The notes: a model not told the origin generated them from the sequence alone. A stretch of 15,220 nucleotides of DNA from Thiomicrorhabdus sp041583835 (GCF_041583835.1 NZ_JBFHFC010000034.1:1-15220); one strand, 5' to 3'. Shown: positions 1 to 8,443, numbered from the stretch's first letter. Translations and numbers: made by a program.

Positions 1-1
1 A

Positions 2-1717
2 TTACTTGCCCAGTTTTTCCATCAGGAAGTCGATGAAACCTTCCTGTGCGATGTCTTGCGATTTTTCGTCGCGACGGTTTTTGTATTCCAGCATGCCGTT
101 GTCCAAGCCGCGCTCGCCGATGACGATGCGGTGTGGGATACCGATTAAGTCCATGTCGGAGAACATGACACCAGGACGTTCCGCTCGGTCGTCCAATAGC
201 ACTTCAACACCTTTCGCCAGTAATTCTTTGTAAAGCTGTTCGGCCACTTCGGCAACGCGCGGTGACTTATGCATTTGCATTGGAACGATACAAACCTGGA
301 AAGGCGCGATGCTTTCCGGCCAGATGATTCCTTTGTCGTCGTAGTTCTGTTCGATGGCGGCGGCAACGACACGCGTGACACCGATTCCGTAACAGCCCAT
401 TTCCAGGATTTGAGAACGGCTGTTTTCGTTCTGTACGCTGGCGTTCAAGGCTTTTGAGTATTTGTTACCCAGCTGGAAGATGTGACCGACTTCGATACCG
501 CGGCGGATTTCGATTTTACCGTTACCGCAAGGGCTTGGGTCACCTTTGACGACGTTACGGATGTCCGCTACCAAAGTTGGCGTAGCATCACGGTCCCAGT
601 TAGCACCAGTGAAGTGGTAACCGTCTTCGTTGGCTCCGCAGACGAAGTCCGCCATGTTGGCCGCCGTACGGTCGACGATAACCGGAATATTTAGTCCGAC
701 CGGGCCGATGGAACCGGCGGAACAACCCGCAGCGGCTTTGATTTCTTCGTCGCTTGCCATTTCGAAAGGCTCCGCAACCAACTCCAACTTCATCGCTTTG
801 ATTTCATTCAGTTCGTGATCGCCACGGACGACCAAGGCGACAACCGGAGCGGCTTCGGTCGCACCTTTCACCAGGATGGTTTTGGCGACGACTTTCTTTT
901 TCAGCTGAAGGAAGTCACAGACTTCTTCGATGGAGTGCTTATTCGGAGTTTCGACTTTGGTCAATTCAGCCGAAGGTGCTGGGCGTTCGCCGCGCGGTGC
1001 CAGAGCTTCCGCCAGTTCAACGTTGGCCGCGTAGTCGGAACAGGTTGAGAAAGCGATGTCGTCTTCACCGGAATCGGCCAGTACGTGGAACTCGTGCGAA
1101 CCTTCACCACCGATGGAACCGGTGTCGGCCTGTACCGGACGGAAGTCCAAGCCTAGACGCGTAAAGATGCGGTTGTAGGCATCGTACATTTCGTCGTAGG
1201 TTTCCTGCAGACTGTCGTGATCCATGTGGAAAGAGTAGGCATCTTTCATGATGAATTCACGCGAACGCATTACACCGAAGCGCGGACGGATTTCGTCGCG
1301 GAATTTTGTTTGAATTTGGTAGAAGTTAGCCGGCAGTTGTTTGTAGCTGCGGATTTCACGGCGTACCAGATCGGTGATGATCTCTTCGTGCGTTGGACCC
1401 AGTGCGAAGTCGCGCTGGTGACGGTCTTTGAAACGCAACAGCTCCGGGCCGTAATCTTCGGCACGGCCGGACTCTTCCCATAGTTCAAGAGGCTGAACCA
1501 CCGGCATCAACAATTCCTGCGCACCGGAGCGGTTCATTTCTTCGCGAATGATCGCCTCGACTTTTCTAAGTACGCGCACACCTAGCGGCAGCCAGTTGTA
1601 TAGGCCACCTGCTAATGAGCGGATGATTCCGGCACGAATCATCAATTGATGACTGATGACGACCGCATCGGATGGGGTTTCACGGGTTGTAGATAGAAGT
1701 AAATTGGAGGTTTTCAT
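2..1717 (-). CDS. proS: Prolyl-tRNA synthetase (ProS), bacterial type with editing domain
   Basis: This cytoplasmic class II synthetase charges tRNA-Pro with proline. At 571 residues it is one shorter than E. coli ProS and resembles it from end to end, so the gene is complete; its TAA stop lies at the very left edge of the window. Visible class II motifs are the THE loop at residues 109-111, motif 2 beginning FRDE at 139-142, and motif 3 GCYGIGVTR at 441-449. The inserted editing (INS) domain spans about 225-405. It keeps the lysine at 279 that is needed in E. coli for hydrolysing misacylated Ala-tRNA-Pro, so proofreading should be intact. The N-terminus MKTSNLLLST matches E. coli MRTSQYLLST, which fixes the start, although only a weak AAGG lies upstream. 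The 98-nt gap to the upstream GGDEF-EAL gene has no clear terminator, so some read-through into proS is possible. Confidence 0.98.
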   Translation of the reverse strand: MKTSNLLLSTTRETPSDAVVISHQLMIRAGIIRSLAGGLYNWLPLGVRVLRKVEAIIREEMNRSGAQELLMPVVQPLELWEESGRAEDYGPELLRFKDRHQRDFALGPTHEEIITDLVRREIRSYKQLPANFYQIQTKFRDEIRPRFGVMRSREFIMKDAYSFHMDHDSLQETYDEMYDAYNRIFTRLGLDFRPVQADTGSIGGEGSHEFHVLADSGEDDIAFSTCSDYAANVELAEALAPRGERPAPSAELTKVETPNKHSIEEVCDFLQLKKKVVAKTILVKGATEAAPVVALVVRGDHELNEIKAMKLELVAEPFEMASDEEIKAAAGCSAGSIGPVGLNIPVIVDRTAANMADFVCGANEDGYHFTGANWDRDATPTLVADIRNVVKGDPSPCGNGKIEIRRGIEVGHIFQLGNKYSKALNASVQNENSRSQILEMGCYGIGVTRVVAAAIEQNYDDKGIIWPESIAPFQVCIVPMQMHKSPRVAEVAEQLYKELLAKGVEVLLDDRAERPGVMFSDMDLIGIPHRIVIGERGLDNGMLEYKNRRDEKSQDIAQEGFIDFLMEKLGK

Positions 1718-1815
1718 TGCGAAGTTAATACCTTAAAAACTAAAAGAATAAATTTGCGCGTATTTTAACATGAGCGAAGGCGGCGGCGAGGAGATTGTTA
1801 TGGAATCAGGCGACT

Positions 1816-3828
1816 CTATTCTTTATCCGGACCGCATTTATGTCCCTTCAACCTGATGAAAGCCTCAAATTCGTCAACGGGAATAGGGGGGGCACAGTAA
1901 TAACCTTGGTAAGTGTGGCAACCGATTCTATCGAGGTAATCAATCTGCTGTTGGGTTTCGATACCTTCGGCAACGACATTCAGCTTTAAAGTCCGTGCCA
2001 GTTTAACGATGGTTTCGATAAAAATCGAACCGGTTTCGGTGTCATGATCGTTGAGAAAGGATTTGTCGATTTTAAGGGTGTCGATCGGTAGAGATTTGAG
2101 ATAGGCCAGAGAAGAATAGCCGGTTCCGAAGTCATCCAGAGAAATTGAGACACCTAATGCACGTATTTTATTTAAGGTATCAAGGTTTTGTTGCGAGTTT
2201 TCCAGGAATACCGATTCAGTGATTTCGACGTCGAGTTTTTTAGGGTCGATTCCGGATTGTTTGAGAATACTTTCAAATTTGTCATCGAAGTGATCGTCTA
2301 AAAACTGTGTGGCCGAGAGATTGACCGATAATTGGATATCGGCGATTCCCGAGTTTTTCCATTCAATTTGCTGGCGGACTACTTCCTGTAAAATCCATTG
2401 TCCGAGCTCGACGATTAAGCCATTTTTTTCGGCGGCGGGAATGAAATCATTAGGCGGTATTAACCCTTTGGTCGGATGAATCCAGCGTATTAGAGCTTCC
2501 GCACCGACAACCTCCTCATGATTGGTTAACATTTTGGGTTGGTAGAATAGTTCAAATTCGTCATTTTTCAGTGCATTACGCATGCTATGTTCGAGTTCAA
2601 TTTCTTTAAGAACCTGCTTGTGCAAAGCTTTAGTAAAGAATTTGAATTGATTTTTGCCAAGTTTTTTGGCTTCGTACATGGCGATATCCGCGCTTTTCAT
2701 CAAGCCTGTAATATCTGAACCGTCTTGTGGATAAAATGCGACGCCGATACTGGCCGATACGCGAATGGGGTGCGATTCGATAATGTGCAATTCGCTGATG
2801 CGATCGATGATGCGCTGAATGATATGGGTCAGTTCGAAGTTGCTTTTGTAGTGACTTAGAACAATCACGAATTCATCGCCGCCGACTCGGGCAATGATGT
2901 CGTATTCTCTTAAAACATGACGAATCAAATCGGCGACGTTTTTCAACAGTTCGTCCCCGATGTCGTGCCCCAGAGAGTCGTTGACGGTCTTGAAGTTGTC
3001 CAGATCGACAAATACGACCGCAAATTCTGAATTATCCCTGGAGGCTTCGGAAATTAACCAGCTTAAACGTTCGTTTAATTGGCTGCGGTTTGCTAAACCG
3101 CTGAGGCTATCGGTTCTGGCCAGTCTATATAGTTCGTGTTTTTCATGTTCGAGACGATCGAAAGTTTGTTCCATCGAGGCGCGTACATATTCGAGCTCTT
3201 TGAGCTTGAATGGTTTGGGCGTCTTATTCTGATTGTAGGCGTAAAGGCGTAAGGACTCCAAGGGAGTCGTAATGTAGTTTCGTAGAATGAGCCATAATAG
3301 CCCCAATCCTAGCAATGGAATCAAGCCGAAAAACAGTAAGTAGGTGGATTGGTTTTCGGAAAAATAGTTGTTGATGTATTTATGGTCGACATAGATGAAC
3401 AGACTTAATTTAACGGGTTGATCCTGGATGAAGTAGTCGATGGTTGATTCAAAAACCTGCAATTTGAGCAACTTGGACGTCGAGATGTTTTTAAAAGACG
3501 ATACGATGCTGTGGTTAGGCGGAATGGTATTAATCGACGCATCGGTTCCGATGAGGATTTTATTGCCGTATCCAATCGACATTTGAGAAATGAGCGGACT
3601 GCCGGCTACTTTTCGGTTTAAAAATGATTTGAATGTACGGATGGTTCTAATGCTCGTCATTTCTGTGGAAATGATATAGGAAGTTTCGGCAATGTCATGC
3701 TGGATGCTGTCAATGATCAGGTCGGTTTTTTGCTGTTGGTCGTTTAGGAAATAGTAAAAAAAGACCGAGTAAAACATGGTGATGATGGCTAGGATTGCCG
3801 TTATGACAAAGTGATGAATCGAAAGCAT
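1816..3828 (-). CDS. Membrane GGDEF-EAL protein with periplasmic sensor domain (c-di-GMP turnover)
   Basis: This 670-residue inner-membrane protein has the parts to make and degrade c-di-GMP. Two hydrophobic segments, about residues 8-28 and 162-182, enclose a periplasmic domain of roughly 130 residues that I do not recognise. A linker resembling a degenerate HAMP (about 184-232) leads to the GGDEF domain (about 238-398) and the EAL domain (about 410-662). The GGDEF active site is intact (316-320), and an inhibitory-site motif REYD (307-310) lies exactly five residues before it. The EAL domain keeps E444 of EAL, DDFGTG (565-570), K586 and E621, so phosphodiesterase activity is plausible. Which activity dominates cannot be read from sequence. 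The ATG follows the stop codon of the upstream lipoprotein gene with no base between and no strong ribosome binding site, so translation is probably coupled. The lipoprotein is the likely regulatory partner. Confidence 0.95.
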   Translation of the reverse strand: MLSIHHFVITAILAIITMFYSVFFYYFLNDQQQKTDLIIDSIQHDIAETSYIISTEMTSIRTIRTFKSFLNRKVAGSPLISQMSIGYGNKILIGTDASINTIPPNHSIVSSFKNISTSKLLKLQVFESTIDYFIQDQPVKLSLFIYVDHKYINNYFSENQSTYLLFFGLIPLLGLGLLWLILRNYITTPLESLRLYAYNQNKTPKPFKLKELEYVRASMEQTFDRLEHEKHELYRLARTDSLSGLANRSQLNERLSWLISEASRDNSEFAVVFVDLDNFKTVNDSLGHDIGDELLKNVADLIRHVLREYDIIARVGGDEFVIVLSHYKSNFELTHIIQRIIDRISELHIIESHPIRVSASIGVAFYPQDGSDITGLMKSADIAMYEAKKLGKNQFKFFTKALHKQVLKEIELEHSMRNALKNDEFELFYQPKMLTNHEEVVGAEALIRWIHPTKGLIPPNDFIPAAEKNGLIVELGQWILQEVVRQQIEWKNSGIADIQLSVNLSATQFLDDHFDDKFESILKQSGIDPKKLDVEITESVFLENSQQNLDTLNKIRALGVSISLDDFGTGYSSLAYLKSLPIDTLKIDKSFLNDHDTETGSIFIETIVKLARTLKLNVVAEGIETQQQIDYLDRIGCHTYQGYYCAPPIPVDEFEAFIRLKGHKCGPDKE

Positions 3829-4719
3829 TTACAAAAGGTCTCGGATTGGAAACTGGGCTTGATTCAGTCGTTCAATCAGTTGGGGGGATAGCGATTGGTT
3901 GATCCATACAATGTCTTGTAATCCGGATTGGAATTCTTCGAAACTACTGTTTTCCAAATAGGGATTGACCTTGTCGTAAAACAGTTTTGGATCGTTTTGT
4001 AAATCTTGAATGGCGCGATCAATCAAGATTTTAAGTCTCTTGAACTGCTCCTGGTGTAGGCTGAAGCTTTCCTTATTGGTATAGAGAGCATCCAGAACCA
4101 GTAGATTCAATCCGTCACGGGTTGATGCCAAGGTCGTGAATCCATGTTTTTCCAAACTGTAGTTGTAAGGAATATAGGTGACCGCAATCTTCGGTTCATG
4201 ATTCGGGGCTTCGGCAATGGCGGATACGATTTTAAGCTGGTCTTTGTTGATGAAGTTAAAGGTTTTATCTTCCAGCTTGTTTTGTTTGATAAAGTCTTTA
4301 AAAACCACATAGTTGATAGAGTTGATTTCCAGGTAGACATTGATCGGCGATGTCGCGCTTTTTAGGGATTCGACAGATTGATTGCCCATGACCATATCAC
4401 CGCCGTTGGAACGATCGAACATCATGATCGGCATGAGTGTATTGTCTTTTTGATAGGCTTGGGAAAATTCGTACTGAGTGCCGGTAAATGCGTCTTTGTT
4501 GGAAGATTTGTATATGTGTAGACTTTCGCCTAAAGACACGACTGTAGAGAGTTCGATATTGAGCGGTTCAAGCCATCCGCTTGCTTTGGCGTAAAACAAC
4601 GGCGAATAGCCAATCCAAGAGTTGGCGACGATTTTAAGCGGCTTATCTTCTTTACTGCTGCAAGAAGATAAGCCGATTACGGTCAAGGCAAAGAGAAATA
4701 GAATTTTTATTGTTTTCAT
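3829..4719 (-). CDS. Substrate-binding-protein-like lipoprotein, probable ligand sensor for the adjacent GGDEF-EAL protein
   Basis: This 296-residue exported lipoprotein has a signal peptide with hydrophobic core at about residues 5-18 and lipobox LSSC, giving the lipidated C20. The +2 residue is serine, which by the E. coli rule favours the outer membrane. The mature part begins KPLKIVANSWIGYSPLFYAK, typical of the N-terminal lobe of the NMT1/SsuA/TauA-type periplasmic binding protein fold. The specific ligand cannot be inferred. No permease or ATPase gene is nearby. Instead, the next gene, abutting without a gap, encodes a membrane GGDEF-EAL protein with a periplasmic domain. That arrangement suggests a sensor rather than a transporter component, by analogy with NspS-MbaA of Vibrio cholerae. 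It is the first gene of the pair, and the 149-nt region upstream holds two inverted repeats that could be operators. Annotation as a plain ABC transporter component would probably mislead. Confidence 0.85.
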   Translation of the reverse strand: MKTIKILFLFALTVIGLSSCSSKEDKPLKIVANSWIGYSPLFYAKASGWLEPLNIELSTVVSLGESLHIYKSSNKDAFTGTQYEFSQAYQKDNTLMPIMMFDRSNGGDMVMGNQSVESLKSATSPINVYLEINSINYVVFKDFIKQNKLEDKTFNFINKDQLKIVSAIAEAPNHEPKIAVTYIPYNYSLEKHGFTTLASTRDGLNLLVLDALYTNKESFSLHQEQFKRLKILIDRAIQDLQNDPKLFYDKVNPYLENSSFEEFQSGLQDIVWINQSLSPQLIERLNQAQFPIRDLL

Positions 4720-4746
4720 AGCATTTAAACGCTTCGTTACTTATTT

Positions 4747-4771
4747 TTAACCGATTGATTTCAATCGTTAA
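4747..4771. promoter_or_regulatory. Inverted repeat upstream of the sensor lipoprotein gene
   Basis: A perfect 7-bp inverted repeat, CGATTGA-TT-TCAATCG (4752-4767), is extended on both sides by TTAA with one unpaired C at 4751. It lies 28-52 nt before the lipoprotein start, where an operator or a leader hairpin could act. It is not followed by a U-run in either direction, so it is unlikely to be a terminator. The function is unknown. Confidence 0.4.
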
Positions 4772-4783
4772 AACTGCTTATCC

Positions 4784-4813
4784 AATATCAATACTTATAC
4801 TCGAATTGATATT
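4784..4813. promoter_or_regulatory. Second inverted repeat, 9-bp arms, upstream of the sensor lipoprotein gene
   Basis: AATATCAAT (4784-4792) and ATTGATATT (4805-4813) are perfect complements separated by 12 nt. The arm centres are 21 bp apart, about two helical turns, which suits a dimeric regulator binding one face of DNA. The arms share the ATTGAT core with the neighbouring repeat at 4747-4771. The regulator is unknown, and no convincing -35/-10 pair was found here. Confidence 0.4.
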
Positions 4814-4868
4814 AACTGTATCACATAATTTGCATTTAAGACTACGATTGAATGCATCTTGCAGTGAT

Positions 4869-5642
4869 TTAACTCTGCGTTTGTGTCACGGAGGTCATCG
4901 GACCGCCCGGAGCTTGATTAACGGGCATTAATTCGATGCGGTTAATGTTGACGTGTGCCGGTTGGGCCAAAATCCAGCGTACCGATTCGGCGACATCGGA
5001 CGATTTCAAAGGTTGTAAACCTTGATAGACGTTTTCAGCTTTGGTTTCGTCTCCTTTAAAACGAACCAGTGAAAATTCGCTTTCATTGAGTAACCCCGGT
5101 TCGACATTGGTGACGCGAACCGCCGTGCCCAACAGGTCACTGCGAAGGTTAATCGAAAACTGTTCGACGAACGCCTTGGTTGCGCCGTAAACGTTGGCGC
5201 CCTTGTAGTGGTAAGTGCCGGCTATGGAGCCGATATTGATGATATGCCCGTGATTGCGTTTGACCATGTCCGGTAACAAGCGGCGAGTTAGGTAAGCAAG
5301 GGAAAGGCAGTTGGTTTCGATCATGGTCTGCCAGTCGTTCCAATCGGTTTCGTGCGCCGGATTCAGTCCTAAGGCAAGCCCGGCATTATTAATTAAGACG
5401 TCAATCGTACGAAAGTCTTCCGGCAACTCGTCCAGTGCATTCGACAGCGTCTGGTGGTCGTTGATATCGCAGGCGATGACGTAGCATTCAGTTTGGTTTT
5501 GCAGTTGTTTTTTCAGTTGCTGTAAACGTTCTTCTCTTCTCGCCAAAAGAATCAGTCCGACTCCTTGTTTCGCCAAAGTTTCGGCAATGGCCTTGCCGAT
5601 TCCCGAAGAAGCACCAGTGATCATTGCAACGTGATAGTTCAT
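4869..5642 (-). CDS. ydfG: Short-chain dehydrogenase/reductase, YdfG-like NADP-dependent 3-hydroxy acid/serine dehydrogenase
   Basis: This 257-residue classical SDR enzyme is cytoplasmic and predicted to oxidise 3-hydroxy acids such as L-allo-threonine, serine or 3-hydroxypropionate (or run the reverse reaction) with NADP(H). Visible elements are the cofactor loop TGASSGIG (9-16), a basic ARREERL stretch after the second strand (34-40) that favours NADP, NNAG (85-88), and the catalytic S139, Y152 and K156 in the order S-Y-x-x-x-K. The segments NNAGLALG, NVYGATKAFV, VRFKGD and PAHVNIN closely match E. coli YdfG, which gives the name; substrate preference is inferred from that. The strong terminator at 5722-5745 separates the gene from asmA, so it should have its own promoter. 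A -10-like TACAAT (minus strand, 5678-5683) is present, but its -35 match is poor. AAGAG just before the ATG is a weak ribosome binding site. Confidence 0.9.
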   Translation of the reverse strand: MNYHVAMITGASSGIGKAIAETLAKQGVGLILLARREERLQQLKKQLQNQTECYVIACDINDHQTLSNALDELPEDFRTIDVLINNAGLALGLNPAHETDWNDWQTMIETNCLSLAYLTRRLLPDMVKRNHGHIINIGSIAGTYHYKGANVYGATKAFVEQFSINLRSDLLGTAVRVTNVEPGLLNESEFSLVRFKGDETKAENVYQGLQPLKSSDVAESVRWILAQPAHVNINRIELMPVNQAPGGPMTSVTQTQS

Positions 5643-5721
5643 TTGAAAGCTCTTAATTCGTTTGTTTAAGTGGTTTTATTGTAGACGTTTTTGAGTTTAA
5701 GTGAGGCGGGAATGGAGACAT

Positions 5722-5745
5722 AAAAAAAGCCTCCGAAGAGGCTTT
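5722..5745 (-). terminator. Intrinsic terminator of asmA
   Basis: Read on the minus strand, the stem AAAGCCTC pairs perfectly with GAGGCTTT around a TTCG tetraloop (stem arms at 5738-5745 and 5726-5733). A T-run follows at 5722-5725, extended by the stem's own A/T end. It lies about 77 nt beyond the asmA stop codon and upstream of ydfG, so it ends the permease-yjdF-asmA transcription unit. Confidence 0.92.
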
Positions 5746-5782
5746 ATTAGGAAGTTGAATTAAAAAAGAAGTTCTTTCTTTA

Positions 5783-5797
5783 AGTCTGACTCAGACT
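5783..5797. repeat. 15-bp near-perfect palindrome in the asmA 3' untranslated region
   Basis: AGTCTGA and TCAGACT flank a single central C (5790), between the asmA stop and its terminator. As RNA it could form a small five-pair hairpin. It has no U-run of its own. It may protect the transcript end or be chance. Confidence 0.3.
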
Positions 5798-5821
5798 AAC
5801 CAAGAGTAGTAGTTTTAAAGC

Positions 5822-8296
5822 TTAGAACTTGAAGCCTTTCAAAATGTTGGTTTTAAGTTCGTCTTCCAATTTCTTTTTCACTTCTTCTTTTTTGTCTTCA
5901 ATCTGCTTTTCGACTTCTTGTTTGGCTTTTTGCTCGAGAAGCGATTCTAAATCGAGAGAAACCTTCGGGCCGGTGAGGGCGCCTTTGAGCTTGACCGGAA
6001 TCGTCAGTCCGTTAAGTTCTTTAAGGTCTTCTCCGCCTTGACCTTTATCGCTGGCGACGATTTTGGTTTTCACCAGATAATCCATATTTTCTTTCACCAA
6101 ATCGACGGTTCCCAGACCGGAGATACGCATGTAAGGGGCCTGAGCCAGTAGTTTTTTAGTATCGACCACTCCATTGGTAATTGCGACTTCACTGATCAGT
6201 GAACTGAAATCGGTTTTCAGCTCCTCGGTCGGACCGGCCGCTTTTTCTCCGGCAATTTTAGCTTTGGCCTGACGAATCGATTGAGCCAGATTAAAGCCTT
6301 TCACCGCACCGTCTTTAAGGTCGACGGCCGCCGTACCGTTAAGGTTCTGTTTGAATTCAGACAGACGCGAGCCGGCCGTAGTGATGTCGGCGTTGACCGC
6401 ACCGGTACCGCTCAAGCGGTCGTTGTCGGTGAAGGCCAGTAATACGTCGCCTACCGGTACATTTTTGGCGTTGGTTTTAAAACTGTATTTAGGTTGTTTG
6501 CCACGTACGTCCAAAGCGGCCGACGCGAGCAGTTGGGTTTTGAAAATATCCATTTTCAGTGGGTTTAGGTTGATTAACCCGTTTTTACCCTTAACCGTCG
6601 CAACAATGTTTTTAGGATTGAGTTTATCGTATGTGACGTTGGCGGCTTTAACGGTTCCGTCGATCGTTAAACTTTTGATTAATTCGGTCGGTAATTCGAC
6701 TGCGAAATCTTCCACGGGTTGTTTGCTTTGTTTGTCTTTCTCCGATTCGATCGGTTTTGGCGGCAGATAACGATTCAAGTTGATTTGATCCAAAGCCAGA
6801 TTGAATCCGATATCGGGTTTTTCAAAGTTTTTGAATGATGCATTTCCTTTGAGCTGCGTATCGTCTAACTTGATTAGAATCGTTTTGGCGTTGACCGCCT
6901 GGGTTTTGCTGTCGAAATCAACGGCTAAGTCGGCGGATGCTTTGGTTAACGTGGTTTTATCCGACATATTGTCGACCGCGGCGATTTGTAAGCCCAATTG
7001 TTTGATCAACTGACGCAGGTTGGTTTCGTTTAAGGTGAGTTTCGAACTGATTTTAGGTTGTTCTTTAAGCTGCGAGACGTTGACTTGACCGTTGGCCGAT
7101 AAATCCAGGGCTTTCAGTTTGATATCGTTTAAGGCCGCGGTTTGTGTCTGAAGGTTCAGTGCAGGTTGCGTGCTTAAGGATACGTGGGTTTTGCCGTTTG
7201 GCAAGCTGTCCCCCGTTAGGTCTCCTTGCAGAGCAAGCAGACCGGATTTAAGGGTCTGTTTTTCCATCGAGAATTCTGGCGAGTTAAGGCTTAAGTCACC
7301 TTTCGCGGTTTTAAGCGCAAAACCTTCGGCACCTTCCATGTCATAGGTCAGTTTAACCGTGCCTGCACCGAATACCTGCTGTTTGACGTCTGTTTTGACA
7401 TCGGCAATGACTAATTCTCCTTCCAGGTTTTTAGCCGGGAAATCCTGCCCGCCTTTGACGGCGTAGTTCAGCGTTAAACTCGGTAAATCGATTTGTTGGT
7501 TTTCCATTGCCAGTTTCAGAGAAGGTAACTTTAGCTCGGTAATGAGGTTTTGGATTGGGAAATCCTTACCTTGAAGTTCATTGCGCTGTTTCAGATCCTT
7601 GATTTCTAACTGGCCGTCGCTATTGAATTTAATTGCGGCCGTTAAAGTGGTCTGTGTCGTGATGTCGGGATTGGTAATCTTGGTGTTGGCTTCAAGATTG
7701 ATGTCGAAGAATTCCCCGAAAGTAATTGCACCCGAAGTCAGGTTAAAAGGAGCCAATTCGACCGTCTGTTGGTTAAGTTGGTCGCGCCATTGAATTTGGC
7801 TGTCTTGAATGTCCAACCCTCCGAAACTGAGCGCGGCTAATTTGCTTGCTGCGTCTTCGTCTTTGATGTCATGGTCTTTAATATCCGTTTCTTCGCTTTT
7901 TTTAATAAGGTCGTCCCAGTTGGTAACACCTTGGGCGTTGCGTTGTAAGTCGAGCCTTAAACCGTGTAGCGTTAAGGTATCGATTTCCAGTTGGCTTTTC
8001 AGTAGCGGTAGAATCGCCACGCCGATATTGACCTGTTTTACGGATGCAAACGGCGTGTCGCCGAAGCCTTTGGCGTTACTCATTTGAGCGTTTTCCAAGC
8101 TTAACCCAAGATGCGGAAAGAACGAGAGGTTCATTTCGCCGATAGTAAGATCGCGTCCTGTCTGTTCGCTGACGAATTGGGTAATCTCTTCGCGGTGTTC
8201 GTTAGGATCGACCGTCGCGATAATAATGCCGATTGCGATGATGATTAAGCCGATGATGGCGACGAATCCAATCAGAATTTTCTTTATTATGCTCAT
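5822..8296 (-). CDS. asmA: AsmA family envelope protein
   Basis: This 824-residue protein of the AsmA/TAM group has an N-terminal inner-membrane anchor (about residues 5-28) and a large periplasmic body rich in short beta strands. Family members (AsmA, TamB, YhdP) are implicated in outer-membrane homeostasis and, for several, phospholipid transfer between membranes. AsmA itself was first found as a suppressor of misassembled OmpF. The start MSIIKKILIGFVAIIGL, the early DPNEHREEI stretch and the C-terminal half (repeated blocks ending in a LDLESLL segment) are AsmA-like. It is about 200 residues longer than E. coli AsmA and ends in a highly charged Lys/Glu helix, about 785-815, likely a coiled coil. 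A good AGGAG (8304-8308) lies seven bases before the ATG. The 147-nt gap from yjdF contains a TATGAT -10-like box (minus strand, 8380-8385) without a good -35, so an internal promoter is possible. Of the AsmA-like subfamilies, assignment to AsmA is the less certain part. Confidence 0.88.
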   Translation of the reverse strand: MSIIKKILIGFVAIIGLIIIAIGIIIATVDPNEHREEITQFVSEQTGRDLTIGEMNLSFFPHLGLSLENAQMSNAKGFGDTPFASVKQVNIGVAILPLLKSQLEIDTLTLHGLRLDLQRNAQGVTNWDDLIKKSEETDIKDHDIKDEDAASKLAALSFGGLDIQDSQIQWRDQLNQQTVELAPFNLTSGAITFGEFFDINLEANTKITNPDITTQTTLTAAIKFNSDGQLEIKDLKQRNELQGKDFPIQNLITELKLPSLKLAMENQQIDLPSLTLNYAVKGGQDFPAKNLEGELVIADVKTDVKQQVFGAGTVKLTYDMEGAEGFALKTAKGDLSLNSPEFSMEKQTLKSGLLALQGDLTGDSLPNGKTHVSLSTQPALNLQTQTAALNDIKLKALDLSANGQVNVSQLKEQPKISSKLTLNETNLRQLIKQLGLQIAAVDNMSDKTTLTKASADLAVDFDSKTQAVNAKTILIKLDDTQLKGNASFKNFEKPDIGFNLALDQINLNRYLPPKPIESEKDKQSKQPVEDFAVELPTELIKSLTIDGTVKAANVTYDKLNPKNIVATVKGKNGLINLNPLKMDIFKTQLLASAALDVRGKQPKYSFKTNAKNVPVGDVLLAFTDNDRLSGTGAVNADITTAGSRLSEFKQNLNGTAAVDLKDGAVKGFNLAQSIRQAKAKIAGEKAAGPTEELKTDFSSLISEVAITNGVVDTKKLLAQAPYMRISGLGTVDLVKENMDYLVKTKIVASDKGQGGEDLKELNGLTIPVKLKGALTGPKVSLDLESLLEQKAKQEVEKQIEDKKEEVKKKLEDELKTNILKGFKF

Positions 8297-8303
8297 GACT
8301 GAT

Positions 8304-8308
8304 CTCCT
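8304..8308 (-). promoter_or_regulatory. Ribosome binding site of asmA
   Basis: AGGAG on the minus strand lies seven bases upstream of the ATG at 8294-8296. It is one of the clearest Shine-Dalgarno sites in the window and supports the chosen start. Confidence 0.75.
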
Positions 8309-8443
8309 GGTTTTTCACTGCTTTGTAGAAGGCGGCTCTGACAGTCTAACTTTCAAAAGCCGTAACGGAAATTGTTTTAATCATAAATGACGAATAGGCG
8401 AAAATACTAGTCTTTTTTGGTTTGATTTCAGCGCTATTCGGAT

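Noticed and set aside
269..1483. Several plus-strand open frames opposite proS
   Set aside because: They are complementary to a conserved synthetase frame, have no ribosome binding sites, and their sequences resemble no protein family.
1762..1767. proS promoter with -10 TAAAAT on the minus strand
   Set aside because: No -35-like sequence occurs at an acceptable distance; the upstream stretch is G+C-rich and unlike the consensus.
3829..4719. Reading the lipoprotein as the binding component of an ABC importer
   Set aside because: No permease or ATPase gene is in the window, and the gene abuts a c-di-GMP gene instead. A distant transporter partner cannot be excluded.
4751..4767. FNR/ANR-type box (TTGAT-N4-ATCAA) before the lipoprotein gene
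   Set aside because: The inverted repeat has TTGA and TCAA only two bases apart, and the right half of a properly spaced box matches only three of five positions. It does not fit the FNR consensus.
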